Origin: Brachycybe producta
Lineage: Eukaryota > Arthropoda > Diplopoda > Playtdesmida > Andrognathidae
DNA: 64,000 nt
Direction of reading: 5' to 3'
Assembly: GCA_036925085.1 (NCBI GenBank)
Contig: JAUPFP010000025.1
Span: forward strand, 2,382,733 to 2,446,732
A program made the position numbers and the translations under genes. Position 1 is the first letter of the stretch. Each line of letters begins with the position of its first letter. Below the pieces are notes generated by a model. It saw only the letters and a program-made list of their open reading frames with translations, did not search any database and was not told the DNA's origin. This document shows, in pieces, positions 44,931-56,586 of the stretch.

Positions 44931-46025
44931 AAAGGTTTTAGAATATGGCCATATAGGATCTCTATTATATAAAAAAATGAAGTATAGCAGTGTATACCAA
45001 CAACAACAAAACATTCCTGAAATCCTTTGAAATTCCCTTAAGGTTGCTCAGGTGATAGAAAAAAAACCCCATTCAAATCAACCTACCTCCATCTTGATTT
45101 TAATTAAGTTATTTCAGTCTGACATTTAATGCAAAAAAAAATTAGTTATTTTCAATTAAAAAAAAAACATCTATAAGGCACCCCCATACAGTCAGTATAA
45201 AAGGGCCTTTTAAGGTCCTCTTAAGAAAAACTGGTTGCTAGCTTCAAAGAATGTATGTATAGGCCCCTTCCATAGATGCCATTGTGAAAACATAAGGTTG
45301 TCATGGCAACGGGTACAGCATCTTCAAATCAAATTCCTATTGGATGGATTCTTCCCATCTCCCCCCTTTTTTTCTCCCTCCCCCTTCATTCTTCCCCCTC
45401 AATATGAACTCTTCTAGCCTCCTCCTCCTCCTCCTCCTCCCTTAAACTACTATTGTAGCTCCATATCTCACATTTGAAACTCGATTTGATAATAAGAGGA
45501 TAGAAGAAAAAAAAAAGATGCGGACTAGAAAGTTCAATCAAAAAAAATTATTTTAATATTTTTAAATATTTGTTGTTTTTTTTTTAATTACGTTTTGACT
45601 GAAATTTGGACCTTATTTACACCTTTGAGTGCTTTTACAGGATCCCGACACCCTCTTCTTGTGGTCCTTATTTATTACAAGGTGGTCAAGATGGTGCAGG
45701 ACACAGGAAAAGGAACTTCTAAACAACCACTACAGGACAACTTTCACGGTCAGTAACCATGTGGTCACTCTGTAGTATGGTATATGGGACCTGTTGTGAG
45801 GCCATAGGGAACTTTTTTTTTAATGGATTACACATAAGCTTTAGCGCAACATCTAAGATTTGAGGGTCCTTCTCAGCTTTATTTTAAAGTAGCATCTTTT
45901 TGAGAGAACAAAAATATTCTAATTTCACTTGAGACTAGAAGAGTAAGGAGATTTTTTTTTTAAAAAAAATGACAACTTGTAAAATATGCAAAAATATATG
46001 TAAAACAGAAGAACTGGAAATATAA
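44931..46025. other. Intergenic DNA, no gene seen
   Basis: Contains a CTC tract near 45,418, A runs and one mostly unique stretch at 45,630-45,830. A decayed Foldback A fragment is at about 45,930. No exon was recognised. Confidence 0.4.
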
Positions 46026-46692
46026 TCTTGGTTATTTTACATTTCACAAAAGCAACAATTAAGAAATCGAAAGCGTTTTAACAACAACAAAAAACTAGAA
46101 ACGGTAAATGAAAAAAAATATTTAAGATAATTCTAATACCTAGTACACAATTGATAATTTAAACAATAAATGTGTTCTACAGAGCCCTGTGAAGAGCAAA
46201 CGAATTCAATTTATTTAGGTTAATAATCTCAAATATAATTTATATAAACTATTGTGACATTAAAATATTTATTTAGTATTTCAATTTTTAAAATATTAAT
46301 AAGTCAAATAGTTAAATATTAAGTTAAATATTAATAGTCAATTTTTATTTCGGTTTATGTCCTTAACTGGATTCCGTATAATTCACACCTAAACCACATT
46401 TAATTTGAATTCATTTAACTCAGGTGTGTACAAGGTATAATTCTAATCTTATCTTTGAAAATAAACTTTTTAAGATGGCAAATTTCAAATTTATCATTAC
46501 TGATTTTTCACTTTCAAGTTAGATTAGAAATCTTGTAAATATAAATAATTTTACTTATTTTCAAACAGGAATAAGAAAACATTTTTTAAAAGATTGTCAA
46601 CGTGAAGAGATACGCTTGCGTGATTCAATTACTCTTCTAGTTTCTAAAAAAAAACTTTTCCAAGTTTGTTTTCAAAACGTAGAATTATAATC
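46026..46692. mobile_element. Foldback A split by family D (46,137-46,437)
   Basis: The D element runs from TACCTAGTACACA to TGTGTACAAGGTA (12 of 13 inverted match). TAATTCTAA flanks it on both sides (46,128-46,136 and 46,438-46,446). The Foldback A arms continue outside (AAAAACTAGAAACGGTA before, GAAAATAAACTTTTTAAGA after), so D landed in a standing A copy. Confidence 0.88.
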
Positions 46693-47149
46693 TAACTTAA
46701 AAATTCTATAAGGTGCTATATATAATCACCTTAAGAATCATTAAGATCGAAATTTTAAATAAAATTAACACAAAACGCATTATGACAGTTCAAAAATCAC
46801 TTTGAAATAACACCATTGCTAACATACGCTCGTATACAACCAAAAATATATTTACATAAAACGCGCAAATTTGCATATTTTTGAGAAATCTACATTAAGA
46901 CGCATCATTTCACTTATTTCTTTTTTTTTTTAACACATTTTGGTTAGAAAATAAAGAGTTTCTTAAATCAAATTTACTTGATTTTTGCATTATTTGTTAT
47001 TATTTCTAATGATGATTATTCTGTAATTAATCCGTGATTTTGTTATATAATTACAGGCCTACTTTTCTTATTTGCAGAAAATGAATAATTTCCTAAAACA
47101 ATTAGTTATTTTTTTTTTCAATTTTTATTTGCATAAAAGGTTTGATGAC

Positions 47150-47499
47150 TTTGACCATCAAAAATACGTTTTTCAGTCAAATAACTTTATTAAGAGACTA
47201 GACTTAAATTCTGGAAGTAACTATTTATAGATATTAGTCTACTTTCTAGCCTCTAACAAGGTTCTTTGATTGAAACATGCCTTTTTTTCTGGTTGCCGTA
47301 AACATCATTATAAAGAAAATAGCATTTTTGCATTCTTATAGACTACTTACTCTTCTAGTTTCTAATGAAACTATGAATTTGTTCTTTAAAAAATGCTTCT
47401 AAAAAAGCCATAAGGAGTCAAGGACCCTCAAAAATCTTTGCACCAATATGTGCAAAGTTAACCAGTGGTTAAAATTTTAAGCGAGCCATTTGGTGGAGC
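47150..47499. repeat. Left member of a direct duplication around a minisatellite
   Basis: TTTTTCAGTCAAATAAC, CTAGCCTCTAAC, a CTCTTCTAGTTTC block, GGACCCTCAAAAA and GAGCCATTTGG occur in this order. The same order recurs at 48,105-48,440. The sequence between 46,693 and 47,149 is AT-rich with no gene. Confidence 0.65.
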
Positions 47500-48040
47500 T
47501 GATCAAGCGCCAAATTGAACAAACGCCAATCTGAACTAACGCCAAACTGAATAAGCGCCAAATGGAACAAACGCCGAACTGAATAAGCGCCAAATGGAAC
47601 AAACGCCAAATGGAACAAACGCCAAACTGAACAAACGCCAAACTGAACAAGCGCCAAACTGAATAACCGCCAAAATGTGATAAACACATTGTTAGGTTAG
47701 GTTAGGTTTGGTTAGCATGTTCTGTTTGTAAATCTGCACAGTCTGACGTCTATAAAAGCTCACAATATTTGGACCATCAGAATTTACAAAAAACCTGAAT
47801 AACCGCCAAACTGAATAAACGCCAAATGGAACAAACGCCAAACTGAATAAGCGCCAAATGGAACAAACGCCAAACTGAATAAGCGCCAAATGGAACAAAC
47901 GCCAAACTGAATAAGCGCCAAATGGAAGAAACGTCAAACTGAATAAAAGCCAAAAATTTGGCGGTTATTCAGTTTGGCGTTTATTCCATTTGGCGCTTAT
48001 TCAGTTTGACGTTTGTTCAATTTGGCGCTTATTCAGTCGC
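47500..48040. repeat. 16 bp minisatellite, locus 2, with an internal inversion
   Basis: Units such as AACGCCAAACTGAATAAGCG run to about 47,955. From there to 48,040 the orientation flips (GGCGGTTATTCAGTTTGGCG). A ~110 bp non-repeat segment at 47,683-47,795 interrupts the array and contains TTAGGTTAGGTTAGG. It is the same family as 34,806-35,440. Confidence 0.88.
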
Positions 48041-48104
48041 CCCAGCCATTTAGGTGCGCTTTATACTAAGATTCCTTCATAAGTGAGAACCATTAGTAAT
48101 GGCA

Positions 48105-48440
48105 ACCGACAAAATGCGTTTTTCAGTCAAAGAACCTGGATTCGAGACTACAGTTCTAATTTAACGAAGCCTACTTCTAGATGGCCAGTGCAACCTATAG
48201 CCTCTAACTTAAAAATGCATTTCTCTGGATGACTTAATCATCATCATCATCATCATCATCAAGAAAATACCATTATTGCATTATTTTACTCTTCTAGTTT
48301 CAAATAAAAACTACGAATATCTTCTTTAAAAATTGCTTCTATATATAAAAAAAAAACTATACGGACCCTGAAAAAATTTTCTGCACCAATTTCTCCAGAG
48401 TTAACCATTGGTTACATTTTAAGGGAGCCATTTAGGTGTG
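48105..48440. repeat. Right member of the direct duplication
   Basis: It matches 47,150-47,499 block by block (TTTTTCAGTCAAAGAAC, ATAGCCTCTAAC, TTACTCTTCTAGTTTC, GGACCCTGAAAAA, GAGCCATTTAGG), with an extra ATC tract at about 48,238-48,260. Confidence 0.65.
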
Positions 48441-49072
48441 TTTTACTAATTACATGGAAGTTCCCTTATACCATTAGAGAAGCCTATAGAGACACTTAAA
48501 TATATCTAGACACTAGACAGTGAGGGTCACCTTTCCTAAAAAAACCTCTCCTTCCATAAAAACCAAGGCCCATTTAGGCCCTCACAAGGACACACAACAC
48601 ATGTATACTTATGTACTTTTGTAATAACAGTGTTTGTCCTCAAAATATATACGAAAATATAATTTTTTTTTGTTTTGCATTAAATAATTATTATAAATTA
48701 AAATTACAAGTTTCGTTTTTTTTTTGGTAATATTTAAATACCTATTTTTAGTATTATGGCCACGGGGTCATTTGTTTACAATTATTACTTGTATATTATT
48801 AATGCCTGAAAATATTAACCAAAAAAATATATATATTTTAAAACAAAAGCCTTGAAGCAAAGGCGTGGAGTTCCTCCCTTTTAGAGAAGTTTAGAAAACA
48901 AGGTGCTAATTAGAAGAGAAAAAAAAAACACAACTCAGAGGTAACAACAATAATAATGACGTAAAAAAAATATGAAGGAATAGTTCACTAAACCTAAACA
49001 AATGTAATATATTTATTTAATAAGATGAAATGGGTTGTTTTTGTTGTTGTCTTTTTTTTATTGTTCTGACAG
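48441..49072. other. Upstream flank of LMX1, no exon recognised
   Basis: AT-rich DNA. The missing first coding exon of LMX1 was looked for here on the basis of phase (it must end one base into a codon) but none was convincing. Confidence 0.4.
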
Positions 49073-52000
49073 TTGACGGTGTAAAGAGAGAAAAAAACGG
49101 CCTGGAAGAGTGTGAGGGATGCGGTCGAGCCATTCAGGACCGTTACTTATTCAGAGTGATGGACACCTCTTGGCACGAAGAGTGTTTGACCTGTGCCCTT
49201 TGTCACGCCCACCTTACACACTCGTGTTACGCTCGAGATAAGAAACTCTACTGTAAACTAGACTATGAAAGGTATGTGTGTTCGAACGTTGCCAGGATGT
49301 CCCGCCAACTTATAAGACTGAGAGATGTGGCCCCCGCCCCTCAGAGAACAGTGGTGGGTGAGGGTTGGAGGTTGGAGGCTAGTTATTTAGAGAACTCCTC
49401 CCATCCATCCTCAGTTAAAATGGTTTATCAACAAGCTGATTTACAAACCTTTTTGAAGTCAAAAAAAAATTAAGAGAAACTAGAAATTGATTAGAAACTA
49501 GAAGGGTAGTTCAATCACTTCATCTTTGATATCTTTCAAAATAAACATAAATTTAAAAAAAAATGACACCTGTTTAAAGTTAGATCATTTCTAAACTGAC
49601 ATAAAAAAAAAGCTTATTTTGAAAGATGTCAACATAAAAACACTCTTTAAGTGATTGATCAACCCTTCTAGTTTCTAAAAAAAAACACTTTCTAGTTTCT
49701 CTTAATTTTTCTGATGAATGACAGAATAATCAAGAGTTCGAAAATCAACTTTTATCATAAACCATCTTTGGCTATATCAACATAAAAATTTATTGAGTTT
49801 ATTAATTTACTCTTCTAGTTTCTAAAACACTCAATTTCTCCTTAAAAGTTCCTTTTCTCTCGTTCATTTGCATAATTTTATCAGGAAACTTTTTTTTGAA
49901 CAGTTTGAAACTACTAGAAGAGTAAAAAGAATCATGTAAGTGTGACGATATCTTTCAAAATAAACGTTTTAGCAAAATTACATAGATCTATCCCCACTTT
50001 AAAATTAAGATTGGCTATATACCACAAAATTACTTCGAAAAATCTCCACAAAGAGTGCTAGCATCGTTTTTCTATTGAACCCATAGACCCCAATGTTAAA
50101 GAAGCAACGTTAATAATTTTTAAATACACAACAGTCGCGGCGGCAATATGTTTATTTTTCATATTTAAAGTTGTCCAATTTTAACGGTTCAAAGTGCAAA
50201 GTGCACCTTAAATATATGCTGATCGAGTGATAGAATGACAAAAAAATTGGTAAGTGCGGTTCTATTTTTAAAAAAAATATTTCAAAATCGCGAATTTCTA
50301 ATTCTTATGTTAAACTCCATTGAGTACGCGCTCGTTATTCATTAAAATGCTCGTAAAAATACGTAAAAATAATTTTTAAAAACTCAGAAAAAAAATCAGC
50401 ACGTGCGCCAATATGTTGGCTTCAATGTTGTGTCCTTGTGGTTTTTTAAAATTATTTTTACGTATTTTTACCAACATTTTAATGGATGTTTTTTCTTATT
50501 TGGGCGTACTCAATGGAGTTTAACATAAGAGTTAGAAATTCGCGATTTTGAAATATTTTTTTTAAAAAATAGAACCGCACTTACCAATTTTTTGGCAATT
50601 CTATCACTCGATCAGCATATATTTAAAGTGCACATTGCACTTTGAACCATCAAAATTGGACAACTTTAAATATGAAAAATAAACATAATGCCGCCGCGAC
50701 TGTGTTATTTTAAAAATTAACATTTTTTCTTTAACATTAGGTCTATGGGCTCAATAGAAAAAAACGATGCTAACGCTCTCTGTGGAGATCTTTCGAAGTA
50801 ATTTTGCAATGTATAGCCTCTTTTTTTAAAAAAAACCCAAGTACAATTAGGTTATTTTCAAGTTAAATTAAAACGTTTATTTTGAACGATAAAATCATGA
50901 AACTCCTTTTATAAGATTTCATTACTCTTCTAGTATTTAATTTATTTTTCTTGTTTCTAACAAAAGGTGTGAGTGTGAGTATGTTATCTTTCAAAATGAA
51001 AGTTTTATGCAAATATGAGTTTGAAGAAAAATAACACCCTCAGATTCCAAAATTTGTCAATCAAAAATCTCCAAATCTTTCATACTAGATACTAGAAGAG
51101 TAAAGGAATCATATTACTTTTAGATGATTTCTTTACTCTTCTAGTATCTAACAGACATTTGACTTTCATGTCAAAAGCCACATTTTGATGAGCAAACAAC
51201 AATGGTTTTCTTATATGAAAAAAATATCTTACCATCTTCCTTATAGGATGTACGGTGTCAAATGTGGTGGTTGTTCCGAACGCGTTTCACCGCACGACCT
51301 CGTTCTAAGAGCGGTGGATCGTGTCTACCACGTTCCGTGTTTCACTTGCGTCGTTTGCGGAAACCGTCTTCAGAAGGGAGATCAGTTCGTGTTCAGAGGT
51401 GGACAACTGTTCTGTAGGTTGGACTACGAGAAAGAATTGTACCTTTTGCAACAGGCCAGTCCTACAAGTAAGGCCACAGTAACATATTTTAGTCAGGCCC
51501 TCCCCCCCCCCCTCATTCATTAGGCGGGCACTGTCGTCCACTTGGGCACTGTGGTCCATAACCTCTCATCGGTGTCCTATATAAATTTGTTCAATTTCTC
51601 TCTTATTTTAGGCGATTTAGTTTGTGACGAAAATAATAAGCCGAGAGATGGACGTCGTGGACCGAAACGACCCAGAACCATTTTGACGTCTCAACAGAGA
51701 AGAGCTTTCAAGGCTTCCTTCGAAGTGAGCCCGAAACCGTGCCGAAAGGTACACACAACTCCTTTGTCATTCAAATTCATCGAACCACTATCAAAAATTA
51801 AAAGTAAAATAAATATGTATTATTGGGAACCACAGAAAATGTAACGCATTAAGGGTTCTTGGTACATAGACCACTTTTAGTGGTCCATTTCGACTGTAAA
51901 ATGAAGTCGCCGGTGGTTGTGCTGTGGTTGCAATGCATTTTTATGGAAATGAACTTCATTTTGCCGTCGAAATCGACCACCAAAAACTGATCTGTGTTTA

Positions 52001-54805
52001 CCAACCCTTTAGGTGGAAATCCAAATGAGCAACATTAAAACCGAATTTAACGTGTTTTAGAAACTAGAATGGTCGCTGAATCACTTAACATTTTCATGTT
52101 GATATCTTTTTCAAAATAAACTTTTTATACACAAATTTTTCTAAAAAAAATATCATCAGCTTTAATTTGACTTCATTTTAAAACTGACATAAAAAGTTTA
52201 TTTTAAAAGATATCAATCAAACATGAAAATACTCTCTTTAATTGATTGAGCTACCCTTCTAGTCTCTAAAATAAATTCAAGTTTGTCTTAATTTTGCTTC
52301 TGAAAGACAGAAGCAACCAAAAATGACATCACTTTAAAAAGCTGATTTTCGAACTCAAGATTATTCTGTTTTCCAGAAACAAAATTAAGAAAAACTAGAA
52401 AAGCGTTTTAGAAACTAGAAAGGTAGCTGAATCACTGAATATTTTAATGTTGATATTTTTCAAAAATAAACTTTTTACCATAGACAAAATTTCGGTCATT
52501 TTGAAACTGACCAACATAAAAAAAAGCTTATTTTAAAAGATATCAACATCAAAATATTAAGTGATTCGGCTACCCGTCTAATATTTAAAAAAATATTTTC
52601 AAGTTGTTCTTTATTTTGCTTCTGAAAGACAGAAATAACCCAGCGTTTTGTTCCTCAATCTTTAACGAAAATGTCAAAATATCAAATTTACTTTGCATCA
52701 TATTTCCAATAATTAATAAATTATGCACAAAAAAAAATGCTGACGTCACAAGGTGTCAATTAAAAAAAAAGTCCCAAATGAAATTGTTGAAATTCTTATT
52801 CGATTTGAGTGCTTTTAACCCGTTCCTGTGTTACAGTAGGTTCGAGAGTCATTGGCCAAAGAGACTGGACTAAGTGTCCGAGTGGTTCAAGTGTGGTTTC
52901 AAAATCAAAGGGCCAAAGTAATTAGTCTTCGAATTAACACGTTTGCAATGGAACGTTTAATAATGAACGTTTTGTCCTTTTTTGTTCACCTTTCTTCACC
53001 TACATGACGCTAAGATGAAGAAACTTCAGCGAAGGCAAAGGCAGGACACACGAGAGGGTGGCGAAGGGGGCAAAGGTGGAGGAGGTGGTTCCAATTCGGA
53101 CAAAGAAGGTGGTGATTTGGTCACCTCATCCTCCTCTTCAAGGGGTCCATCAAGACAAAAGAAAAGAAATAAAGACAATAATGATGAAGGTCAAACTTCA
53201 AATTATTTATGCAAAAAAAAAATGCAATCGAAAAAATTGTCGTTTTTTTTTTAGTTTGTGAAATTTTATTTTTTTTTTTTTTTTTTGCAAATAATTTCTT
53301 TAAAATTATAATTCAACTAATTTTACAGTATAAACTTTGGATTTATTTGTATTTAGTTTTTTCTGATTTAAAAAAAATATAATTTTGTATAATTTTCACA
53401 AAATATACTTTTTCAATTTTACAAAGTTTAATTTACACAAATTAATATATATTTTTTTTTTTCAATTTTACTATGAAAAATATATTTTTTTATAATTTTA
53501 TAAATTACAAAATATATTTTTTACAATTTTACAAATTAAAACATATCAAGAATTGTATAAATTAAAAAAAAAATTACACAATTTTACAAATTAAAATATT
53601 TTAAAAATTGTACAAATTAAAAAAAAATAATTATACAATTTTAAAAATTAAAATATTTTAAAAATTCTATAAATTTAAAAAAAGATAATTTTACAAATTA
53701 AAACATTTCAAGAATTGTATAAATTTAAAAAAAAGATAATTTTACAATTTTACAAATTAAAACATTTTAAAAATTGTACAAATTAAAAAAAAATAATTAT
53801 ACAATTTTAAAAATTAAAATATTTTAAAAATTCTATAAATTTAAAAAAAGATAATTTTACAAATTAAAACATTTCAAGAATTGTATAAATTTAAAAAAAA
53901 GATAATTTTACAATTTTACAAATTAAAACATTTTAAAAATTGTACAAATTAAAAAAAAATAATTATACAATTTTAAAAATTAAAATATTTTAAAAATTCT
54001 ATAAATTTAAAAAAAAATTATACAATTTTACAAATTAAAATATTTTAAAAATTCTATAAATTTAAAAAAAGATAATTTTACAATTTTAAAAATTATAAAA
54101 AAATATATTTTACAATTTTACAAATTTAAAATAATTTTTTTACAATTTTAACAATATTATTTTAATTTTAAAATAAATTATTAGTCAATGATTTATTTTA
54201 AAATAAAAATGAAATATTGTATATATTATAATTTCGAATAAAATCAAAACCACAATTAAATTTAAACCGGATTAATACAAATTCGACCATTAAATTTGCA
54301 TTAAAAATTCTTGATTTTCAGGCCTTTCTTATGTGGGACTATCACATCAGTTGCCCCTTTCAGGAGATCTCGATTCTCCGTCACCTTATTCAATGGGACT
54401 TACATCTGGATTAACATTCGATTCATCCTGTACAGAAGGTAGGTAGGGGGGGGGGGGGGGTCGTGACCCATCTTGAAGCCCCCCCCGGCCACTCTTCCTG
54501 CTGACCCTCATTACTTTTGTATTTGAACTTTGACATTAGGTGAACTGTATGGTCCAGGTGTTCATGGAACTGACAGTTTTGGAGCTTCTGACTTGTCTTT
54601 GGATGGAGCTGATAGTTTTGACCGTGGAGACGACGGTGGAAGTAACAGTGTGGGAGGTAGTGATATGAAATCAGGCATTTCACCTGGAGACACTGGTCAG
54701 TTCATGCCTAGCGCCATCTATGCGGCAACCGCAGCTGGACACACCGTCAATCCTATTGATAAACTCTACCTGATGCAAAATTCCTACTTCAGCACGGATC
54801 AATAA
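49073..54805 (+). CDS. LMX1: LIM-homeodomain transcription factor of the LMX1 type (5' end missing)
   Basis: Nuclear DNA-binding regulator; in animals LMX1 proteins pattern neurons and limbs. Exons: 49073-49271, 51247-51467, 51612-51748, 52840-52917, 53015-53189, 54322-54438, 54540-54805 (TAA at 54,803). Exon 1 here encodes LIM1 ([14 protein letters not shown] ... [10 protein letters not shown]), exon 2 LIM2 (VKCGGC ... [12 protein letters not shown]), with all zinc-binding Cys/His/Asp positions apparent. Exons 3-5 encode a 60-residue homeodomain, [20 protein letters not shown] through [16 protein letters not shown]. The rest is Gly/Ser-rich and ends in [14 protein letters not shown], a tail typical of LMX1. 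The exons leave two extra bases at the start, so an upstream exon of phase 1 is needed; starting at the ATG at 49,030 would replace it with a Cys/Phe-rich run across a good acceptor. Introns 1, 3 and 5 are long and repeat-filled. Confidence 0.94.
49466..49752. repeat. Foldback A in LMX1 intron
   Basis: TTAGAAACTAGAAGGGTAGT and TTTCAAAATAAAC, mirrored by AACCCTTCTAGTTTCTAAAA and GACAGAATAATCAAGAGTTC. Partial copies lie at 49,800-49,990 and 50,870-51,160 in the same intron. Confidence 0.85.
50013..50818. mobile_element. Long inverted-repeat element F, copy 2, in LMX1 intron
   Basis: GGCTATATACCACAAAATTA at the left and GCAATGTATAGCC at the right. Internal blocks match the 42.1 kb copy nearly throughout (GGACAACTTTAAATATGAAA, GTGATAGAATGACAAAA, CACGTGC centre). 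It makes up about 40% of the 1,975 bp intron. Confidence 0.88.
51851..52013. mobile_element. Small inverted-repeat element M in LMX1 intron 3
   Basis: AGGGTTCTTGGTACATAGAC at the left and an inverse of AAAGGGTTGGTAAACACAGA at the right, with CATTTCGACTGTAAAATGAA mirrored inside. TTA lies on both sides, which could be a 3 bp target duplication of the PIF/Harbinger kind. Confidence 0.65.
52030..52640. repeat. Two Foldback A copies in LMX1 intron 3
   Basis: Copies at 52,030-52,325 and 52,341-52,640, same orientation, with TTTTAGAAACTAGAATGGTC / TTTTAGAAACTAGAAAGGTA and matching inverted right arms. Together with element M they fill most of the intron. Confidence 0.85.
53300..54160. repeat. AT-rich higher-order tandem repeat in LMX1 intron 5
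   Basis: Short words (ATTTTACAAATTAAAA, AAAATTGTACAAATT) are organised into a larger unit of about 167 bp. The junction AAATTGTACAAATTAAAAAA occurs near 53,604, 53,772 and 53,937. The other half of the intron is plain AT-rich DNA. Confidence 0.8.
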
Positions 54806-54810
54806 TTTAA

Positions 54811-54816
54811 AATAAA
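54811..54816 (+). promoter_or_regulatory. LMX1 polyadenylation signal (AATAAA)
   Basis: AATAAA starts six bases after the stop codon. Additional AATAAA words at about 54,903-54,912 are better spaced for a normal 3' end, so either may be used. Confidence 0.5.
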
Positions 54817-55173
54817 ACAAATTCTGTGGGCATTTTTTTTTAATTTATTCTTATTCTTATTATTATATTATTATTATTAGTTTTAAATTGTATATGTATT
54901 ATAAATAAATAAAAAATTAAGGGACCTTCCATCATTTTATAAAGGGCCTTAAAAGCCCTTTCAAAAAATCATTTTTTGTAGGTCTGTTATTCAACAAAAA
55001 AAAATGGTGCAAATAAAAAATAATTCATCTCATTTGTAATAACTTTCAAATTTGCATAATTAATAAACACAAACTTCATTTTAACACATTTTGGTTAATA
55101 TTTTGTAATTAAATACAGGGTGTTTCCACATTTCTTGAATTATCCCTTGTAGTCACAAAACGTTGCTCAAGTC

Positions 55174-55535
55174 TAAGAGTTGTCAACCGGTTCGCCAATT
55201 ACTGAAACTGATAGAACCGGTTCGCCAGTATAGGTCGAACTGATAAGAACTGGTTCCGAACCAACTAACTAGATTCGGTTCAACCCTTTTTGCCACCTCT
55301 TAACTAATGTGATGTGCAAATTTGCTAATGCATATTTGAGAACCGGTTCGAACCGGTTTTAATCAGTTCGTCGATCTTGACGAACCGTTCCCAATATGTA
55401 TTAGCAGAATTACGCAGCACATTAGACTGATGTGCTGCGCAAATCTGCTAATGCATATTTGGAACGGTTCGAAACCGTTCCCAAAAAATCGCAAACCGAA
55501 GAGAAACGGTTCGGTTCTACCCGTTGCCACCTCTA
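55174..55535. mobile_element. hAT-like element K with CTCAAGTC target duplication
   Basis: TAAGAGTTGTCAACCGGTTC at the left, CCGTTGCCACCTCTA at the right (inverse TAGAGGTGGCAACGG). CTCAAGTC sits at 55,166-55,173 and 55,536-55,543, and the match extends two more bases. The interior is dense in GAACCGGTTCG-type palindromes and contains an inverted pair around 55,410-55,450 (ACGCAGCACATTAG / CTGATGTGCTGCGC). Confidence 0.85.
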
Positions 55536-55543
55536 CTCAAGTC

Positions 55544-56586
55544 TATGTAAAGGTTTTAAGTTCAGCTTAAAGTTTAACTTTGGTTTAAGTAACGTGTGAG
55601 AATACGGCCCTTAAGTTATTGACTTTTACTGTTGAGGAGGGTTGGAGGTGGAGGCTAGCTAGCCTCTATGAAGCCCCAGTTTCATAAACAAATGGCTACT
55701 AGTGGGGAAAAAATTTTGGTTTCTTCCTTGAATATTGGTCCTTTAGCCTTACCCTATGAGACGCGGTCTGAAGACACGACCTTCCACGGACAACAAGTTC
55801 AATAATTGACTTTTTAAAACACAACTTTGATAAAAGAAATTTCTTGAAATATTTTTTGATTTAATTATTTCTTTGAATTTTTTTTTAAGATTCTTTTAAA
55901 AAAAATATTTAAAGAATTTGGAAGAAAAATATCAAAAATTATTTTATTAATTAACATTTCTTCTTCTAAAAGTTAAAAAAACATAGAAGGTCAAAGTTGA
56001 AATACATATTCTAACAATACGTCAGGAAGAATTTTTAAGCCCTTTTTTTCTTTCTTAATTATGGTAATGTCAATAAAAATAGAAAACTTGTCCAAAAACA
56101 AATTGAAAGTTAGTTTTAAACTAGAATAGAATAAGTAGGTGAATCACTTTGCTTAAAATTATTCCAATTTCAAGCTGCCACAATAAGTTTATTATAAAAA
56201 AAACATCAACATGAAAATATTATTAAGTGATTCATCTATTGACCCTTCTAGTTTCCAAAATAATTTAAAGTTTTTTCATGTTTCTTTTTAAAAAAAAATC
56301 GGATAAAAATATGCCAACATTTTTTTAAAAATAAATTTAATATTAAAAACCCAAAATATTTCATTTTTCAAAAATTAGTCAAGAGGTTGAGGGTCAAACT
56401 TCAAATCCAAGATACACAAAAGTTCAGTCAAGTTAGTCCATAGCCTCCTATAGGTGGCTCATAGCCTCCTTTATAATAAGAGGCTATGGGTGGCTTACCG
56501 GTTAGTCACAGCTTAAGTAAAAGTCAACTTGTAAGAGCGTTGTTAAAGAAAAAAAAAACCATTCCATATTATTAGAACACGATATA
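55544..56586. other. Intergenic DNA with one Foldback A remnant
   Basis: A diverged Foldback A at 56,080-56,290 (TAAACTAGAATAGAATAAG, GACCCTTCTAGTTTCC). The rest is AT-rich; GGCTATGGGTGGCTTACCGG and similar words near 56,450-56,500 form a weak inverted pair. No exon was seen. Confidence 0.5.

Noticed and set aside
47695..47716. Interstitial telomere array
   Set aside because: Only three TTAGG units, too short to distinguish from chance in GGTTAG-rich sequence; kept as a weak observation only.
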